This document shows, one piece after another, positions 9,077 to 18,863 of a stretch of 64,000 nucleotides of DNA. The position numbers and the translations under genes were made by a program. Position 1 is the stretch's first letter, and every line of letters begins with the position of its first letter. The notes beneath the pieces were generated by a model that was not told where the DNA came from, searched no databases, and was given only the letters and a program-made list of their open reading frames with translations. Origin of the DNA: CAJQPP01 sp963793465 (GTDB taxonomy: Bacteria > Planctomycetota > Planctomycetia > Pirellulales > Pirellulaceae); assembly GCA_963793465.1 (NCBI GenBank), contig CAWCAJ010000003.1:1-64000 (forward strand), in the 5' to 3' direction.

Positions 9077-11134
9077 ATGTACATACTGCTGTCAATTAGT
9101 CTGCTTGCTGTCGGCTTTACAGGCGATGTGGAAACCCGAGGTATCCCATCGAAAGCGGTGCACCTGTTTATCCTCTCCGGCCAATCCAACATGGCAGGCC
9201 TCAATCTCGATAACACATTCCTGCCAATAATCAGGAAAGAATTTGGCGAGAATAACTTCGTGATTGTCAAGGACGCCCAGGGCGGTGCGCCGATGCATCG
9301 CTGGTACAAAAACTGGCAAATGGACGGAGTTAAGGAGCCGGAATCGAGGGGCGCCCTGTATGATCGCCTGATGAAGAAGGTTGCGGCAGCCAGCGCAGGA
9401 AAGGAAATTGCCTCCGTGACCTTCGTCTGGATGCAGGGTGAACGGGATGCACGCGAGAGTTATGGTCCAGTTTATGCCCAAAGTCTCCGGGGACTGCTGC
9501 AGCAACTCGCTGACGACCTGGCGCGGGACGACATTCATTGCGTCATCGGTCGACTCAGTGATTTTGATATGCAGGATGCAAAGTATCCGCACTGGACGAT
9601 CGTGCGCGAGGCACAGGTTGCCTTCGCTGAGAGCACTCCTCGCTGCGTTTGGGTGGATACCGATGACCTGAACGACGGTATCAACCGCGCCGGCCAGCCG
9701 ATCAGCAATGACCTGCATCTTTCGGATGCGGGCTACAAGTCCCTGGGTAGACGTTTCGCGCACCAGGCAATCGACCTGATCAAGGGGGTTCGCAGGCCCC
9801 ATGTCATTCTGGTCATGGCCGATGACCTGGGCTGGGGTGATGTGGGCTACCAAGGACATCCGTTCGTGCAAACGCCGGAGCTTGACACCATGGCGAAAAA
9901 CGGCCTGGTGTTCCATCGCTTTTATGCCGCGGCTCCGGTGTGTTCGCCGACCCGTGCCAGTGTGCTGACCGGCCGCAGTCCGATGCGAACCAAGGTGACG
10001 AATCATGGTCGTTACATGCGTCCCCATGAGCTAACGCTCGCCGAATCACTCAAGGATGCAGGATACGTAACCGGGATCTTTGGCAAACTCCACTTGGGCT
10101 CCGGCCAACCCGACTCGCCTTGCAATCCGACCGGAATGGGTTTCGATGAATGGGTCGTGGGTTTGAATTTCTTCGATAACGATCCCTACCTGAGTCGCAA
10201 TGGCAAGATCGAACATCGTGCGGGAAAAGGGTCGGTAATCGCCATGGACGATACGCTCGCATTTCTCAGCAAACATAAGGACCGGGATCAACCGATCTTT
10301 GCCGTCGTGTGGTTCCCTGCGCCACATGACCCGCACCAAGAAGTCCCGGATGGGCCGTTGCTTTACGACGGCCAAAAGCAGGCCGGGTATTATCGGGAAA
10401 TCACACTGCTGGACCAACAAGTGGGGCGTTTGCGTCGTGAACTGAAAAGCATGAAAATCGCCGACAACACAATTCTCTGGTTTTGCAGTGACAATGGAGG
10501 TCTGGTGGAAGCGACCTCGGGTGGTCGCAACAGGAAAGGGAGTATTTACGAGGGCGGTTTGCGAATTCCGTCGCTTATCGAATGGCCGGCCCGCAAACTC
10601 AGCGGACAGACAGCGGTTCCAGCCTGGACCTGCGACATCTATCCCACCGTGTTAGCCATGGCCGAAGTCCAGGCAGCAGCTCCGCACATGCTTGATGGGA
10701 TCGACCTCAGTCAGGTCGTGGCCGGCAAGCAGGACAAACGCAGCCAGCCGATGGGGTTCTGGCATAACTTTCAACCGGGGCAGGCAACCTGGAGCGATCG
10801 CATACAGAAAGCCATCATGGAAAAGCAACAGGCGGGAGCCGCATGGCCCCATCACCCAGATCGCATTCGCAAGGATGTCGACGACTTCCCGCAGTTTCCA
10901 GATGGTATTGCCACCGGCCACGCCGCCTGGTGCGACTGGCCCTGGAAGCTGCACCGTATCCACGGCGAAAAATATGAACTCTATCATCTGGCCAGCGACC
11001 CCATGGAATTGCAGGATTTGTCCGATGATCCCGAACACGCTCAGCGACGCGAACGGATGCAATCGGAGTTGCACAGCTGGATGCGTTCGGTCGTTGGCAG
11101 CCTCAATGGACGAGATTACGAAGGCTCCCATTAG
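9077..11134 (+). CDS. Fusion of SASA/CE6-type esterase domain and sulfatase
   Basis: A 685-residue secreted protein; ATG at 9077 follows GGAG by four bases and opens a signal peptide. The first 235 residues look like a SASA (sialate O-acetylesterase/CE6) SGNH hydrolase: GQSNM at 35-39 with the nucleophile Ser37, 'TFVWMQGERDA' in the middle, and a final 'DLHLSDAGY' with the catalytic His region. From about residue 240 a sulfatase begins: ADDLGWGD around 248, and C289-S-P-T-R, the formylglycine site. The C-terminal end is sulfatase-like. One polypeptide thus probably removes both acetyl and sulfate groups from a polysaccharide. The fusion is unusual. Confidence 0.9.
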   Translation: MYILLSISLLAVGFTGDVETRGIPSKAVHLFILSGQSNMAGLNLDNTFLPIIRKEFGENNFVIVKDAQGGAPMHRWYKNWQMDGVKEPESRGALYDRLMKKVAAASAGKEIASVTFVWMQGERDARESYGPVYAQSLRGLLQQLADDLARDDIHCVIGRLSDFDMQDAKYPHWTIVREAQVAFAESTPRCVWVDTDDLNDGINRAGQPISNDLHLSDAGYKSLGRRFAHQAIDLIKGVRRPHVILVMADDLGWGDVGYQGHPFVQTPELDTMAKNGLVFHRFYAAAPVCSPTRASVLTGRSPMRTKVTNHGRYMRPHELTLAESLKDAGYVTGIFGKLHLGSGQPDSPCNPTGMGFDEWVVGLNFFDNDPYLSRNGKIEHRAGKGSVIAMDDTLAFLSKHKDRDQPIFAVVWFPAPHDPHQEVPDGPLLYDGQKQAGYYREITLLDQQVGRLRRELKSMKIADNTILWFCSDNGGLVEATSGGRNRKGSIYEGGLRIPSLIEWPARKLSGQTAVPAWTCDIYPTVLAMAEVQAAAPHMLDGIDLSQVVAGKQDKRSQPMGFWHNFQPGQATWSDRIQKAIMEKQQAGAAWPHHPDRIRKDVDDFPQFPDGIATGHAAWCDWPWKLHRIHGEKYELYHLASDPMELQDLSDDPEHAQRRERMQSELHSWMRSVVGSLNGRDYEGSH

Positions 11135-11662
11135 CGGCACAGAAGTGACGGACGTCGGTTTGAGAACAATGGCAAGTCCTGGCAGTCACGGCCCTCACCG
11201 GAACAAACGGTGTGATCGTTGAGCGGATCCTGATCGGGGCTTTTTCGCATTATCGCGGCGTGCGATCTCGCCCACAATTTGACGTCCCTTGATAAACCGC
11301 CCAGGAATATCATCCCTTCTGATCGTCTGGCGATTCTTCTTCTTGCCATGTTGAGCTGTTAATCCATCTCAAGGCTCTGGCCCGAGCTTCGTCGACTCCC
11401 GGGTTCATACGGACAGGAAATCCCGTCCCCCACGGCACCCCCGAAGTAACTTCAGATTCCTCGACGGCCCAAACGAGACATCGAGCTTGGCCCCAAATTT
11501 GCTGCCTCAAAGTTGCAGTAAAGAGAAAGTGGAGTGGAGGATGCGGGACGTTGGTGCTGGATTCATGGTCAGTCGATTCCAGCTGCGGTCAGACGATTCA
11601 TCCTTGATGCCACCGTCCCGAAAAATGAACAGACCGAAATCCTATTCAAGAAAGCCCTCCAG
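11135..11662. other. 528-bp gap, no gene supported
   Basis: Short frames on both strands lack ribosome sites and domains. A weak hairpin-T stretch occurs near 11230-11250 after the sulfatase gene. A fragment at 11551-11567 resembles the end of the dispersed hairpin repeat (GGTGCTGGATTCA). Nothing else is seen. Confidence 0.5.
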
Positions 11663-12367
11663 ATGACAGGTATTCGCATCCACCTTGGTTTATCTTTGCT
11701 GGTTCTCTTGATTTGCAACAGGCCGGCAAGTGCCGACATTTTCGTTTTTAACGACGAGTCCAGCTACCTAAACACACTGACCCTACTCGGTTACCAATCC
11801 GTTCATGAAGGATTCGAGGACGACGTCGCCTGGGGTTCGGTGCGTACCACGATTTCCGGCGGGACCTTCACGGCACCGAGCATCACAAATCTCGGTGTTA
11901 CATGGACCGCCAACAACAGCAACAGCCAGGTGACCACCGGACAAGGGCCCGCCCTGACTGGCGATTGGGGGTTTTTTACGCTACCTCATGGCAACCCACC
12001 CGCCATCGGTGACGGATTCGTCGGCACCACCGCCTCATCGATCTTTGGTGTCGGCGGATGGATCGAAACGAATACGCCGCCGGCCGGCATTTCACTTTGG
12101 TTGGACATGGGTCTGGCGGGTGAACGGCAAGTCGATTTCGATGGCAACGATGTGCTTGGTACCACTCACGCATTTTTCGGCGTGATTAACACCGATGGAT
12201 TCACCCGATTCGACTTTCTGGAAACCGAGTTTGACATTGACGAGCAAAAGTTCATCTTCGCGGATGACTTTACCTTTGCGATGGCAATTCCAGAACCAAA
12301 TGCCGACTGGTTGTTGGCTTTGGGTATTGCGTTTGGCAGCCGGAGTACTCGTCGAAGAGCTCTTTGA
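11663..12367 (+). CDS. PEP-CTERM sorting-signal protein
   Basis: A 234-residue exported protein. The ATG at 11663 opens a signal peptide (to about residue 26, PASADI). The mature part is beta-rich and Gly/Thr/Asn-rich, with 'GFEDDVAWG' and 'FFGVINTDGFTRFDF' blocks typical of the exported proteins that carry this signal. The C-terminus has the IPEPN motif, a hydrophobic helix and an RRR tail, the PEP-CTERM sorting tag processed by exosortase. No exosortase is in this window. It is probably displayed on or released from the surface; ligand unknown. Confidence 0.82.
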   Translation: MTGIRIHLGLSLLVLLICNRPASADIFVFNDESSYLNTLTLLGYQSVHEGFEDDVAWGSVRTTISGGTFTAPSITNLGVTWTANNSNSQVTTGQGPALTGDWGFFTLPHGNPPAIGDGFVGTTASSIFGVGGWIETNTPPAGISLWLDMGLAGERQVDFDGNDVLGTTHAFFGVINTDGFTRFDFLETEFDIDEQKFIFADDFTFAMAIPEPNADWLLALGIAFGSRSTRRRAL

Positions 12368-12563
12368 GAGGGCTCACAGTCGCGGACAAGCCCACGACAC
12401 CCTTACGGAACCCATGACACAGGCGAACAGGGTCCGGACGGCTGGGTAGACAGGGTATCGTGCAGAGGGGCGATTGGACCGGCAAATCAAAAGCGGGAAA
12501 CCAGTTGGCGGGGATGCGATTCCCCGGCGTGCGCCGCCGCCAATGCGTCCCCCTGGGTGGGGT

Positions 12564-13787
12564 TCATTGCACCGCGATCGGAAGTGATTCGAGGCCGCGG
12601 GTTACCAACCCGGGTCGCCAACGCAGCGCTTGGGTTGGTGCGTCCAATCGGAATTGTGGGATCATGTGCAAAAGCATGTTGATTGCGATCTGGCCTTCCA
12701 GACGAGCCAACGGCGCGCCGGTGCAGTAGTGCCTGCCAAGTCCAAATGCCAGATGCTTGTTCGGCTCACGCAAAATGTCCAGAGAGTCCGGTTTCACAAA
12801 CTGAGTCTCGTCCCGATTGGCCGAAGCCAGCACCACTCCCACCAGGCTGCCCCCCGGGATCTTGACGCCAGCGATCGTAAGATCCTCGCGGGCGTAACGT
12901 TCGGTGCCCATTTCTACCGGGCTGCCGAATCGCAACAACTCCTCTACCGCCGGCTTGATCAGATCCGGTTCGTTACGCAGCAACTGCATTTGTTCCGGGT
13001 GCTGCAGCAGAGCCAGCACGCCGTTGCCGATCAGGTTAACGGTGGTCTCGTGGCCGGCAACCAGCAGCAGGAAGACCATTCCCGTCAATTCGTCGTCACT
13101 CAATCGCTCACCATCGACCTCGGCCTTCACCAACTCGCTGACCAGATCCTCCCCTGGATCTCGTTGCTTCAGCTGGATGAATTTGCGGATGTACCGCGCG
13201 AATGCCCAGACATTGGGGAGCTGCCGCAGCATTCCCCATCGGGTTGAACTCACCTGCATGATGGCGTTTGTCCAGCGATTGAACCTGGCGCGGTCGTTCG
13301 CAGGGACTCCCATCATTTCGGCGATGATGGTTGTCGGTATCGGCAATGCGTAATCGGCAATCAGGTCAATTTGTTGTTGACCCTGCACTCGCTGCAACAG
13401 CGTGCGGGTGAACGACTCGATACGCAGTCGCATCTGCTCGACCATGCCCGGAGAAAAGGCCTTGTTGACGAGCCCCCGCAAACGTGAATGATCCGCCTTG
13501 TCCTGGGTCAGCATATGCTGCGTGAATGGCCTGGCGAATTGAGGCACCCAGGGTTCCTTGACGGCTGCGTATCCCGGAGCCACGTTCAGAGGGTTCTTTA
13601 CAAAGCGTTCGTCTTTCAAGACGGAGACCACATCATCATACCGCGTGACCAGCCAGATCGTTCGCTTGTCAGGCAACGTCACCGGGCACACTGGCTTCTC
13701 AGCCCGCAGCCGCGCATAAAAGGGGTAAGGGTTGGTCTTGTGTTCCCGGGCCGCGATATTCACATTCTCAATGTTGATGGTCGACAT
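12564..13787 (-). CDS. Cytochrome P450, last gene of the phototrophy operon
   Basis: A soluble bacterial P450 of 407 residues, the usual length. Key motifs: oxygen-binding AGHETT at 244-249, ExxR (ELLR) at 283-286, and the heme loop FGLGRHYCTG with ligand Cys355. It needs ferredoxin or flavodoxin partners that are not encoded nearby. It lies 248 bp downstream of the membrane-protein gene on the same strand, so it is plausibly part of the rhodopsin-carotenoid transcript. By position a carotenoid hydroxylase role is attractive, since some bacterial P450s hydroxylate beta-carotene, but the sequence looks closer to general CYP107-like enzymes, so substrate is open. Confidence 0.9.
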   Translation of the reverse strand: MSTINIENVNIAAREHKTNPYPFYARLRAEKPVCPVTLPDKRTIWLVTRYDDVVSVLKDERFVKNPLNVAPGYAAVKEPWVPQFARPFTQHMLTQDKADHSRLRGLVNKAFSPGMVEQMRLRIESFTRTLLQRVQGQQQIDLIADYALPIPTTIIAEMMGVPANDRARFNRWTNAIMQVSSTRWGMLRQLPNVWAFARYIRKFIQLKQRDPGEDLVSELVKAEVDGERLSDDELTGMVFLLLVAGHETTVNLIGNGVLALLQHPEQMQLLRNEPDLIKPAVEELLRFGSPVEMGTERYAREDLTIAGVKIPGGSLVGVVLASANRDETQFVKPDSLDILREPNKHLAFGLGRHYCTGAPLARLEGQIAINMLLHMIPQFRLDAPTQALRWRPGLVTRGLESLPIAVQ

Positions 13788-14035
13788 CCCTGGTGGATTC
13801 TCTCAGCGAGGGTGAGTTTTTTGGCTCACGCTGTACGACGTGAACGCTCCATTTATTGGTTGCAGGCCGTTATGGGCAGTGATTGTATCAGGTCTGCCGG
13901 ACACCCGATCATGGCGATGCGTTGATGGAAGGGACTTGGTCCTGATGGATGCTGATGAGCCCGCATCCGTTCAGGTCTCCGAGCTGCGGGTGTAAGTGCC
14001 GGCAGGGAGAGCGTCGACCTCCACAGCAAAGCAAA

Positions 14036-15004
14036 CTACTTGTCATCGGCGCACCTTGGCCCTGCCGCTGCATCGCAATTACCCCGGGCACCACCGTCGC
14101 CTCTGTTTCTATTGGAAATCACTCGTGTGAAATAGGCGAATACGGCCAGCACGCTCAATCCATACACCATGGCCACGACGGCAATAGCAATGTCGTAAGG
14201 CTGCTTCGTCGATAAGGAGATCCGCAATAGAACCGTGGAAATGACGAATCCGGCGTTGCGGAAAACATGGTCATATCGCTCATAGTAGGCGATCGAGATG
14301 ATCAACATCACAACATCGGTGAAGATCATGAATTCGAAAAACGCCGGAAAAAAGAAGTTATCGATATCCGCGGGACCTACCAGCGGCGAACTTGGAATGG
14401 ACAGCGAAGACGACACCCAGGTGGCCAGGTTAAAAGCGGCAAGGGCGACAAGCACCGCACCCAGAAGCAGAGCCATCGCCTTTTTGACTGCCACAAAGCC
14501 CGCCAGATTCTGCTGCCCCTGTGATTTAACGACGGTCATCCGAATACGGTAAAACAGGGCCACGATCAGGAACATGGCCAAGGCCACCCCCATGTCCAGA
14601 AAGACCCTTTGCAACGCCTCCGTCTGCGTCACCCAGTTTTCCATGTCGTCAAAGGCGCCCAAATCCTTGAACACCCGCCGCACGATGATCAAGGAGATAA
14701 TCTCGTATTGTTTTCCAATGGAACTGGTCAAGGATTTGGGCAATGCCATGACCAGCAGCAGCACTTCGTAAAACAAGATGAAGCTAAATGGCGTATAGAC
14801 GGCCTGCAGGTAGTTTTTCCCGATGCCCTGCAGCACTCCGGATTCCAGAGCGGGATCCAGCCGAGCCAGAAAAATCAGCAGCAGATGCAGCAGGAATCCT
14901 GAAACCGACAACACAACCACCAGACGCTCCAGCCGATGATGATTCTGGACACGATCAAGGCGATCGAAGAGTCCACCCATCCACTGAATCAATACGGGAA
15001 GCAT
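14036..15004 (-). CDS. Polytopic membrane protein of unknown function in the carotenoid operon
   Basis: A 322-residue protein with about seven hydrophobic segments (near residues 28-46, 72-90, 135-152, 178-197, 218-238, 252-270 and 275-295) and a charged C-terminal tail. I do not recognise a family. It sits 124 bp downstream of crtB and upstream of the P450, same strand. Position suggests a role in carotenoid or rhodopsin assembly, or transport, but this is only inference. Conserved-looking polar pieces are 'IISIAYYERYDHVFRNAGF' and 'RVFKDLGAFDDMENW'. Confidence 0.75.
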   Translation of the reverse strand: MLPVLIQWMGGLFDRLDRVQNHHRLERLVVVLSVSGFLLHLLLIFLARLDPALESGVLQGIGKNYLQAVYTPFSFILFYEVLLLVMALPKSLTSSIGKQYEIISLIIVRRVFKDLGAFDDMENWVTQTEALQRVFLDMGVALAMFLIVALFYRIRMTVVKSQGQQNLAGFVAVKKAMALLLGAVLVALAAFNLATWVSSSLSIPSSPLVGPADIDNFFFPAFFEFMIFTDVVMLIISIAYYERYDHVFRNAGFVISTVLLRISLSTKQPYDIAIAVVAMVYGLSVLAVFAYFTRVISNRNRGDGGARGNCDAAAGPRCADDK

Positions 15005-15128
15005 CGGGGCCTCAGATCGAGAATGTTTTTCGGGGTCGGGTGGACATCACCGACCGCAATTGAGCCAACTCCACAACACCCAACCATCCAGGCTGGTCGA
15101 TTGCGTTTCCGCCTCAGTCTGCCTCCAG

Positions 15129-16289
15129 TCAATCTGACTTGACGCTTGTCGTTTCCAAGTGCAGCAAACCGTTGTACCGGCGTGCCATCCATCCTGTGAC
15201 CGTGGCCAGCACGATGCAGACACCGGAATACACCCAGGGTAACGACTCGTAGGCTGACTGTTTCGGATTGATGCCAACCAGCAAGAACATGGTCGTAGCC
15301 ATCACGAGCGTTAGGGAAAGGCCCAGGTAGAACAAATACAGATTGTCGTTTTTCATGGAACGGTGTCTTTCTTTAAAAGGGTTTTGGAACAGGATGGACT
15401 GGCCGAGGAGATTCGCGGCTTGCGAAGCCAGACGACGGGTCCGAAATGAAAGCTCTTCGACTAGGCTGTGACCTATCAGCCAGAGTTTCCGGGGGAGCGG
15501 AACGAAAACGCGACCGCTCATCACTGCCATTTCCCGACGACGAATCTCGCCGCCGATTTCGCGGTAGACTTTGCCCGCCAACCGGATCGCGAAACGAACA
15601 CGGGTGGGCAGGTGGGCCAAACCAAGGTTGCCTTCTTCGTAAAGTTCGTCGGCGCGTGCCAACAGCTGCTCCACGGCCGGTTGCACCTGCCGGTTGGTGG
15701 GCGTCATGTCTTTGCCCGGAACCAGCGCAAGCCACTGTTTGGGAATGTACCGTCGGCCGGCCTGCCAATCTTCACGAACGTCCCGCGCAATATTGGTCAG
15801 CTGCATGGCCATGCCCAGCGACTTGGCCTGGGAAAGCGCCCGGGGATCGGAGACACCCATCACGCGGCACATCATCAAGCCAACGGTGCCGGCGGCCTGG
15901 TAACAATACTGCATCAAGTCCTCTACGGTCTCCAGCATGGGGTCCGCCAGATCGGACTGCATGCCGTTGAGTAAATCCAGCGGCAAGTCGATCGGAATGT
16001 TGCAGCGGTAAACCAGACTCTGCAACCACTGCGAAGCCGAATGCTGCGGTGCCTCACCTGCGTAAATACGCCGGACATCCATGCGTAGTCGTTCCAGCCG
16101 CGCCGCGGCAGCTTTCGCATCAGGGGCCTCGTCCACCGCGTCATCGCACCAACGACACCAGGCGTAGAGCTTCTCGACGTCGGCTCGGACATCGGCCGGC
16201 AGCAGTCTTGCGGCCAGGGAAAAGGAGCGGCTGTGTTCCTGGATCACTTCCGCATCATCGAGCGGCGGTTTGTCAAAATCAAAATTCAT
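15129..16289 (-). CDS. crtB: Phytoene synthase with a two-helix membrane extension
   Basis: Condenses two geranylgeranyl diphosphates into phytoene, the first committed carotenoid step. The two Asp-rich Mg sites are D49-D50-x-x-D53 (YAWCRWCDDAVD) and D170-x-x-x-D174 (NIARDVREDW), and 'GRRYIP' follows. The synthase part ends near residue 305. The remaining 80 residues contain two hydrophobic helices (about 317-340 and 352-369) not present in ordinary CrtB of 290-310 residues, probably anchoring the enzyme to the membrane. The start ATG overlaps the crtI stop as ATGA (16286-16289), implying translational coupling. Confidence 0.95.
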   Translation of the reverse strand: MNFDFDKPPLDDAEVIQEHSRSFSLAARLLPADVRADVEKLYAWCRWCDDAVDEAPDAKAAAARLERLRMDVRRIYAGEAPQHSASQWLQSLVYRCNIPIDLPLDLLNGMQSDLADPMLETVEDLMQYCYQAAGTVGLMMCRVMGVSDPRALSQAKSLGMAMQLTNIARDVREDWQAGRRYIPKQWLALVPGKDMTPTNRQVQPAVEQLLARADELYEEGNLGLAHLPTRVRFAIRLAGKVYREIGGEIRRREMAVMSGRVFVPLPRKLWLIGHSLVEELSFRTRRLASQAANLLGQSILFQNPFKERHRSMKNDNLYLFYLGLSLTLVMATTMFLLVGINPKQSAYESLPWVYSGVCIVLATVTGWMARRYNGLLHLETTSVKSD

Positions 16290-17875
16290 GAGACGGTCAC
16301 TCCATAATCTGCGGCGATCACACCGGTCGTGGCTTTGGCCGTGTTGACCACACCCGGAACGCCGGCCCCGGGATGCGTGCCCGCTCCCACGATGTAGAGA
16401 CCCGGAATATCCTGATCGCGGTTGTGGGGGCGAAAAAACGCGCTTTGCGTCAGCTTGGGGGCCACCGAAAACGCCGACCCGTGAAAGGCGTTGAGTTCGT
16501 GCTTGAAGTCCTGAGGCGTAAAGTGCCGACGGGTTACCACCGCCTTCCGCAAGCCCGGCAGATAATTTTCCAACGCTTGCAGAATCAAGTCGCCGTACTG
16601 TTGCGCCGCCACTCCCCAGTCAATGTTCGCATTGCCCAGATGGGGAACCGGACTGAGCACGTAAAACGCTTCACAGCCATCAGGGGCCAGGCTGGGATCA
16701 GTGACTGTGGGGGCATGAAGATAGAGACTGAAGTCCTTCGGCAGCGAGTTGCCCCGGAAAATGTCCTTGAGCAGGCCGGCGAACCGCGGACCAAACAGGA
16801 TCGTGTGATGGGCGATATCGTCGTACCTGCGGTTCGTGCCAAAGTACATCACGAACAGCGACATCGACCACTCCATCTTCTCCAGGCGACGACGCCGACG
16901 ATCGGCAGCCGGTACCGATCGATAGATTTTCGAGTAGGTGTGATGCACATCGGCGTTGGAGACAACCACGTCAAATCTCTCTGGCTCGTGACCTTTCGCT
17001 TGCAGGACGTGTTGCAGCGGGTGAGGACTGTTCTGGTTCTCCGACGCAACCAGCCGGACAGATTCCACCGGGGCACGCAAACGCAACTGACCTCCCTTTT
17101 CACGAAACAGGTTCACGAGTCCGTTCACCAGGGCGCCGGTTCCACCTTGCGGAAAAAAAACTCCCCATTCCCGCTCGATCCAGTGAATCAATGTGTAGAT
17201 CGAACTGGTGTCCATGGGGTTGCCACCGACCAGCAGTGGATGAAAACTGAACGCTTGCCGCAGGTATTCATTTTTCAAAAATCGGGAGACGGTTTTGTAG
17301 ACGCTGCGGTCGGCGCGTAGACGAATCAGATCCGGAGCCACGGAAATCATGTCGCGAAACTGCAGAAAGGGTTTGGCACCCAGTTCGACGTACCCTTTTT
17401 CAAATACCTTCCGCGTGTATTCTGCGAACCGCTGGTAACCATCGACGTCAGCCGGGTGAATCCTGCGAATCTGGTCCAGCAACTCGGACTCATCTCCCAC
17501 ATAGTCAAACTCCGTTCCGTCGTTCCAGCGGAGCCGGTAGAACGGTTTAACCGGCAGCATTTTCACGTAGTCGTTCATGGACTTGCCGGACACGGTGAAT
17601 AATTCTTCCAGGCAGTCCGGGGCCGTGATGACCGTCGGGCCGGCGTCAAAGGTAAACCCCTGATCCTCGTAGACATACGCGCGGCCTCCGGGCTTGTCGC
17701 GGGACTCAAAACAGACGGTTTGAAACCCCATCGCCTGCAACCGGATGGCGGCAGCCAGCCCGCCGAAACCGCTGCCGATGACGGCGGCCCGCAACCCGCT
17801 GGATTGGCGAGATTCTGGCTCAAATGGTCGAGGAATCGTGGATCGCTCCGCCTGCTGAATTGTCAAACTAGACAT
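16286..17875 (-). CDS. crtI: Phytoene desaturase (CrtI type)
   Basis: Converts phytoene to lycopene by FAD-dependent desaturation. The ATG at 17875 is chosen over an upstream TTG at 17899: GAGGGG lies four bases before it, and it overlaps the crtE stop by 8 bp. The N-terminus has the dinucleotide-binding motif GSGFGGLAAAIRL and the following 'DKPGGRAYVYEDQGFTFDAGPT'. The C-terminus has 'PGLYIVGAGTHPGAGVPGV', diagnostic of the CrtI family. Length of 529 residues is normal. Nearby CrtY implies the product is all-trans lycopene. Confidence 0.95.
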   Translation of the reverse strand: MSSLTIQQAERSTIPRPFEPESRQSSGLRAAVIGSGFGGLAAAIRLQAMGFQTVCFESRDKPGGRAYVYEDQGFTFDAGPTVITAPDCLEELFTVSGKSMNDYVKMLPVKPFYRLRWNDGTEFDYVGDESELLDQIRRIHPADVDGYQRFAEYTRKVFEKGYVELGAKPFLQFRDMISVAPDLIRLRADRSVYKTVSRFLKNEYLRQAFSFHPLLVGGNPMDTSSIYTLIHWIEREWGVFFPQGGTGALVNGLVNLFREKGGQLRLRAPVESVRLVASENQNSPHPLQHVLQAKGHEPERFDVVVSNADVHHTYSKIYRSVPAADRRRRRLEKMEWSMSLFVMYFGTNRRYDDIAHHTILFGPRFAGLLKDIFRGNSLPKDFSLYLHAPTVTDPSLAPDGCEAFYVLSPVPHLGNANIDWGVAAQQYGDLILQALENYLPGLRKAVVTRRHFTPQDFKHELNAFHGSAFSVAPKLTQSAFFRPHNRDQDIPGLYIVGAGTHPGAGVPGVVNTAKATTGVIAADYGVTVS

Positions 17876-18863
17876 AGTACCCCTCGATTCTGGAAACAAG
17901 GTCGTGCAGCACCGTCGATGATCCGGCGGGGAACACCGCGTTCAGGCTGGAGACGGCCCGCTCGATTTGCTGCCGCACCATCGATTCGCGGGAGTCGGCA
18001 ATGGCAGTCAGCAGTGCCGAAGCCACGTGGGACAGATGGGCGGGGTCACGCTGGTTAAGCAAACGTTGCAGTTCAGCAAATTCACCGTCGCCCATCTGTT
18101 GACTGGCCCTGGCCCACGCCCAGGTGACCCGCGCGTTTCGCAAATCATCGCAGCGACCGCCGGGCCGCATTCCGGCCGTCAGCTCCTGAAAGTCATTCTG
18201 CATTTGCAGGCCAATGCCCAGTTGCATCCCGAACGAGTGGAAGGCGTTCTGCATGAGTGAGTCTGCTCCCGCCACCGCTGCGCCCAAACCGGCCGCCAAC
18301 GCTGTGATGCCACCTGTTTTCAATCGTGAAATCGCTTGAGCCGTGGGGAACACCTCACAACGTTGTAGTTCGTCAACGCAGGCTGCCAGATCGAGTGCTT
18401 GTCCCTCGTGGCACTGGCGAATCGTCCGTAACGACCAACCCATGATTTGATTCAGGACATCGGGTGAAAGCGGCAAATCTTGGAGTTTCTCCAGGGCTGA
18501 AAAGTACATCCAGTTACCCGTATTGATCGCCAATGGCGTTCCCACAACGCGGTGCAATGTCGGCTTGCCGCGTCGTGTATCGGAACCGTCCTCAATGTCA
18601 TCGATGACCAGCGAACCGGCATGCAGCAGTTCCACGAACTCGACCACAGCGGCCGGAAGATCACCCCGTCCACCGGACATCTGAAATGCCAGCCCCACCA
18701 ACTCGGCGCGAATCCGTTTCCCGGAGGAATTGAGCACATGCCTCAACGGCCCCAGCATGCCCGCTTGCCATAGTCGCTGCGGTATCTGCCTGGCCAGCGA
18801 CGTTTCCGGCAACAGACTGCCAGACCCGCGCACCGGTCGTTTCAAGTTGACGAACCTGGACAT
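17868..18863 (-). CDS. crtE: Geranylgeranyl diphosphate synthase (polyprenyl synthetase), altered second Asp motif
   Basis: Makes the C20 diphosphate precursor for phytoene. The first Asp-rich motif is intact: D88-D89-I-E-D92 in LVIDDIEDGSDTRRG. The second, normally FQxxDDxxD, reads L-Q-M-Q-N223-D224-F-Q-E227, so its first and last Asp are Asn and Glu. 331 residues is normal. It overlaps the end of crtY by 22 bp and the start of crtI by 8 bp. Either the altered motif is tolerated, or the product length or activity differs. Position in the operon makes the CrtE role the simplest reading. Confidence 0.88.
   Translation of the reverse strand: MSRFVNLKRPVRGSGSLLPETSLARQIPQRLWQAGMLGPLRHVLNSSGKRIRAELVGLAFQMSGGRGDLPAAVVEFVELLHAGSLVIDDIEDGSDTRRGKPTLHRVVGTPLAINTGNWMYFSALEKLQDLPLSPDVLNQIMGWSLRTIRQCHEGQALDLAACVDELQRCEVFPTAQAISRLKTGGITALAAGLGAAVAGADSLMQNAFHSFGMQLGIGLQMQNDFQELTAGMRPGGRCDDLRNARVTWAWARASQQMGDGEFAELQRLLNQRDPAHLSHVASALLTAIADSRESMVRQQIERAVSSLNAVFPAGSSTVLHDLVSRIEGYYV

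Noticed and set aside
16373..17320. 315-codon plus-strand frame opposite crtI
   Set aside because: Antisense shadow; the minus strand encodes an unmistakable phytoene desaturase.
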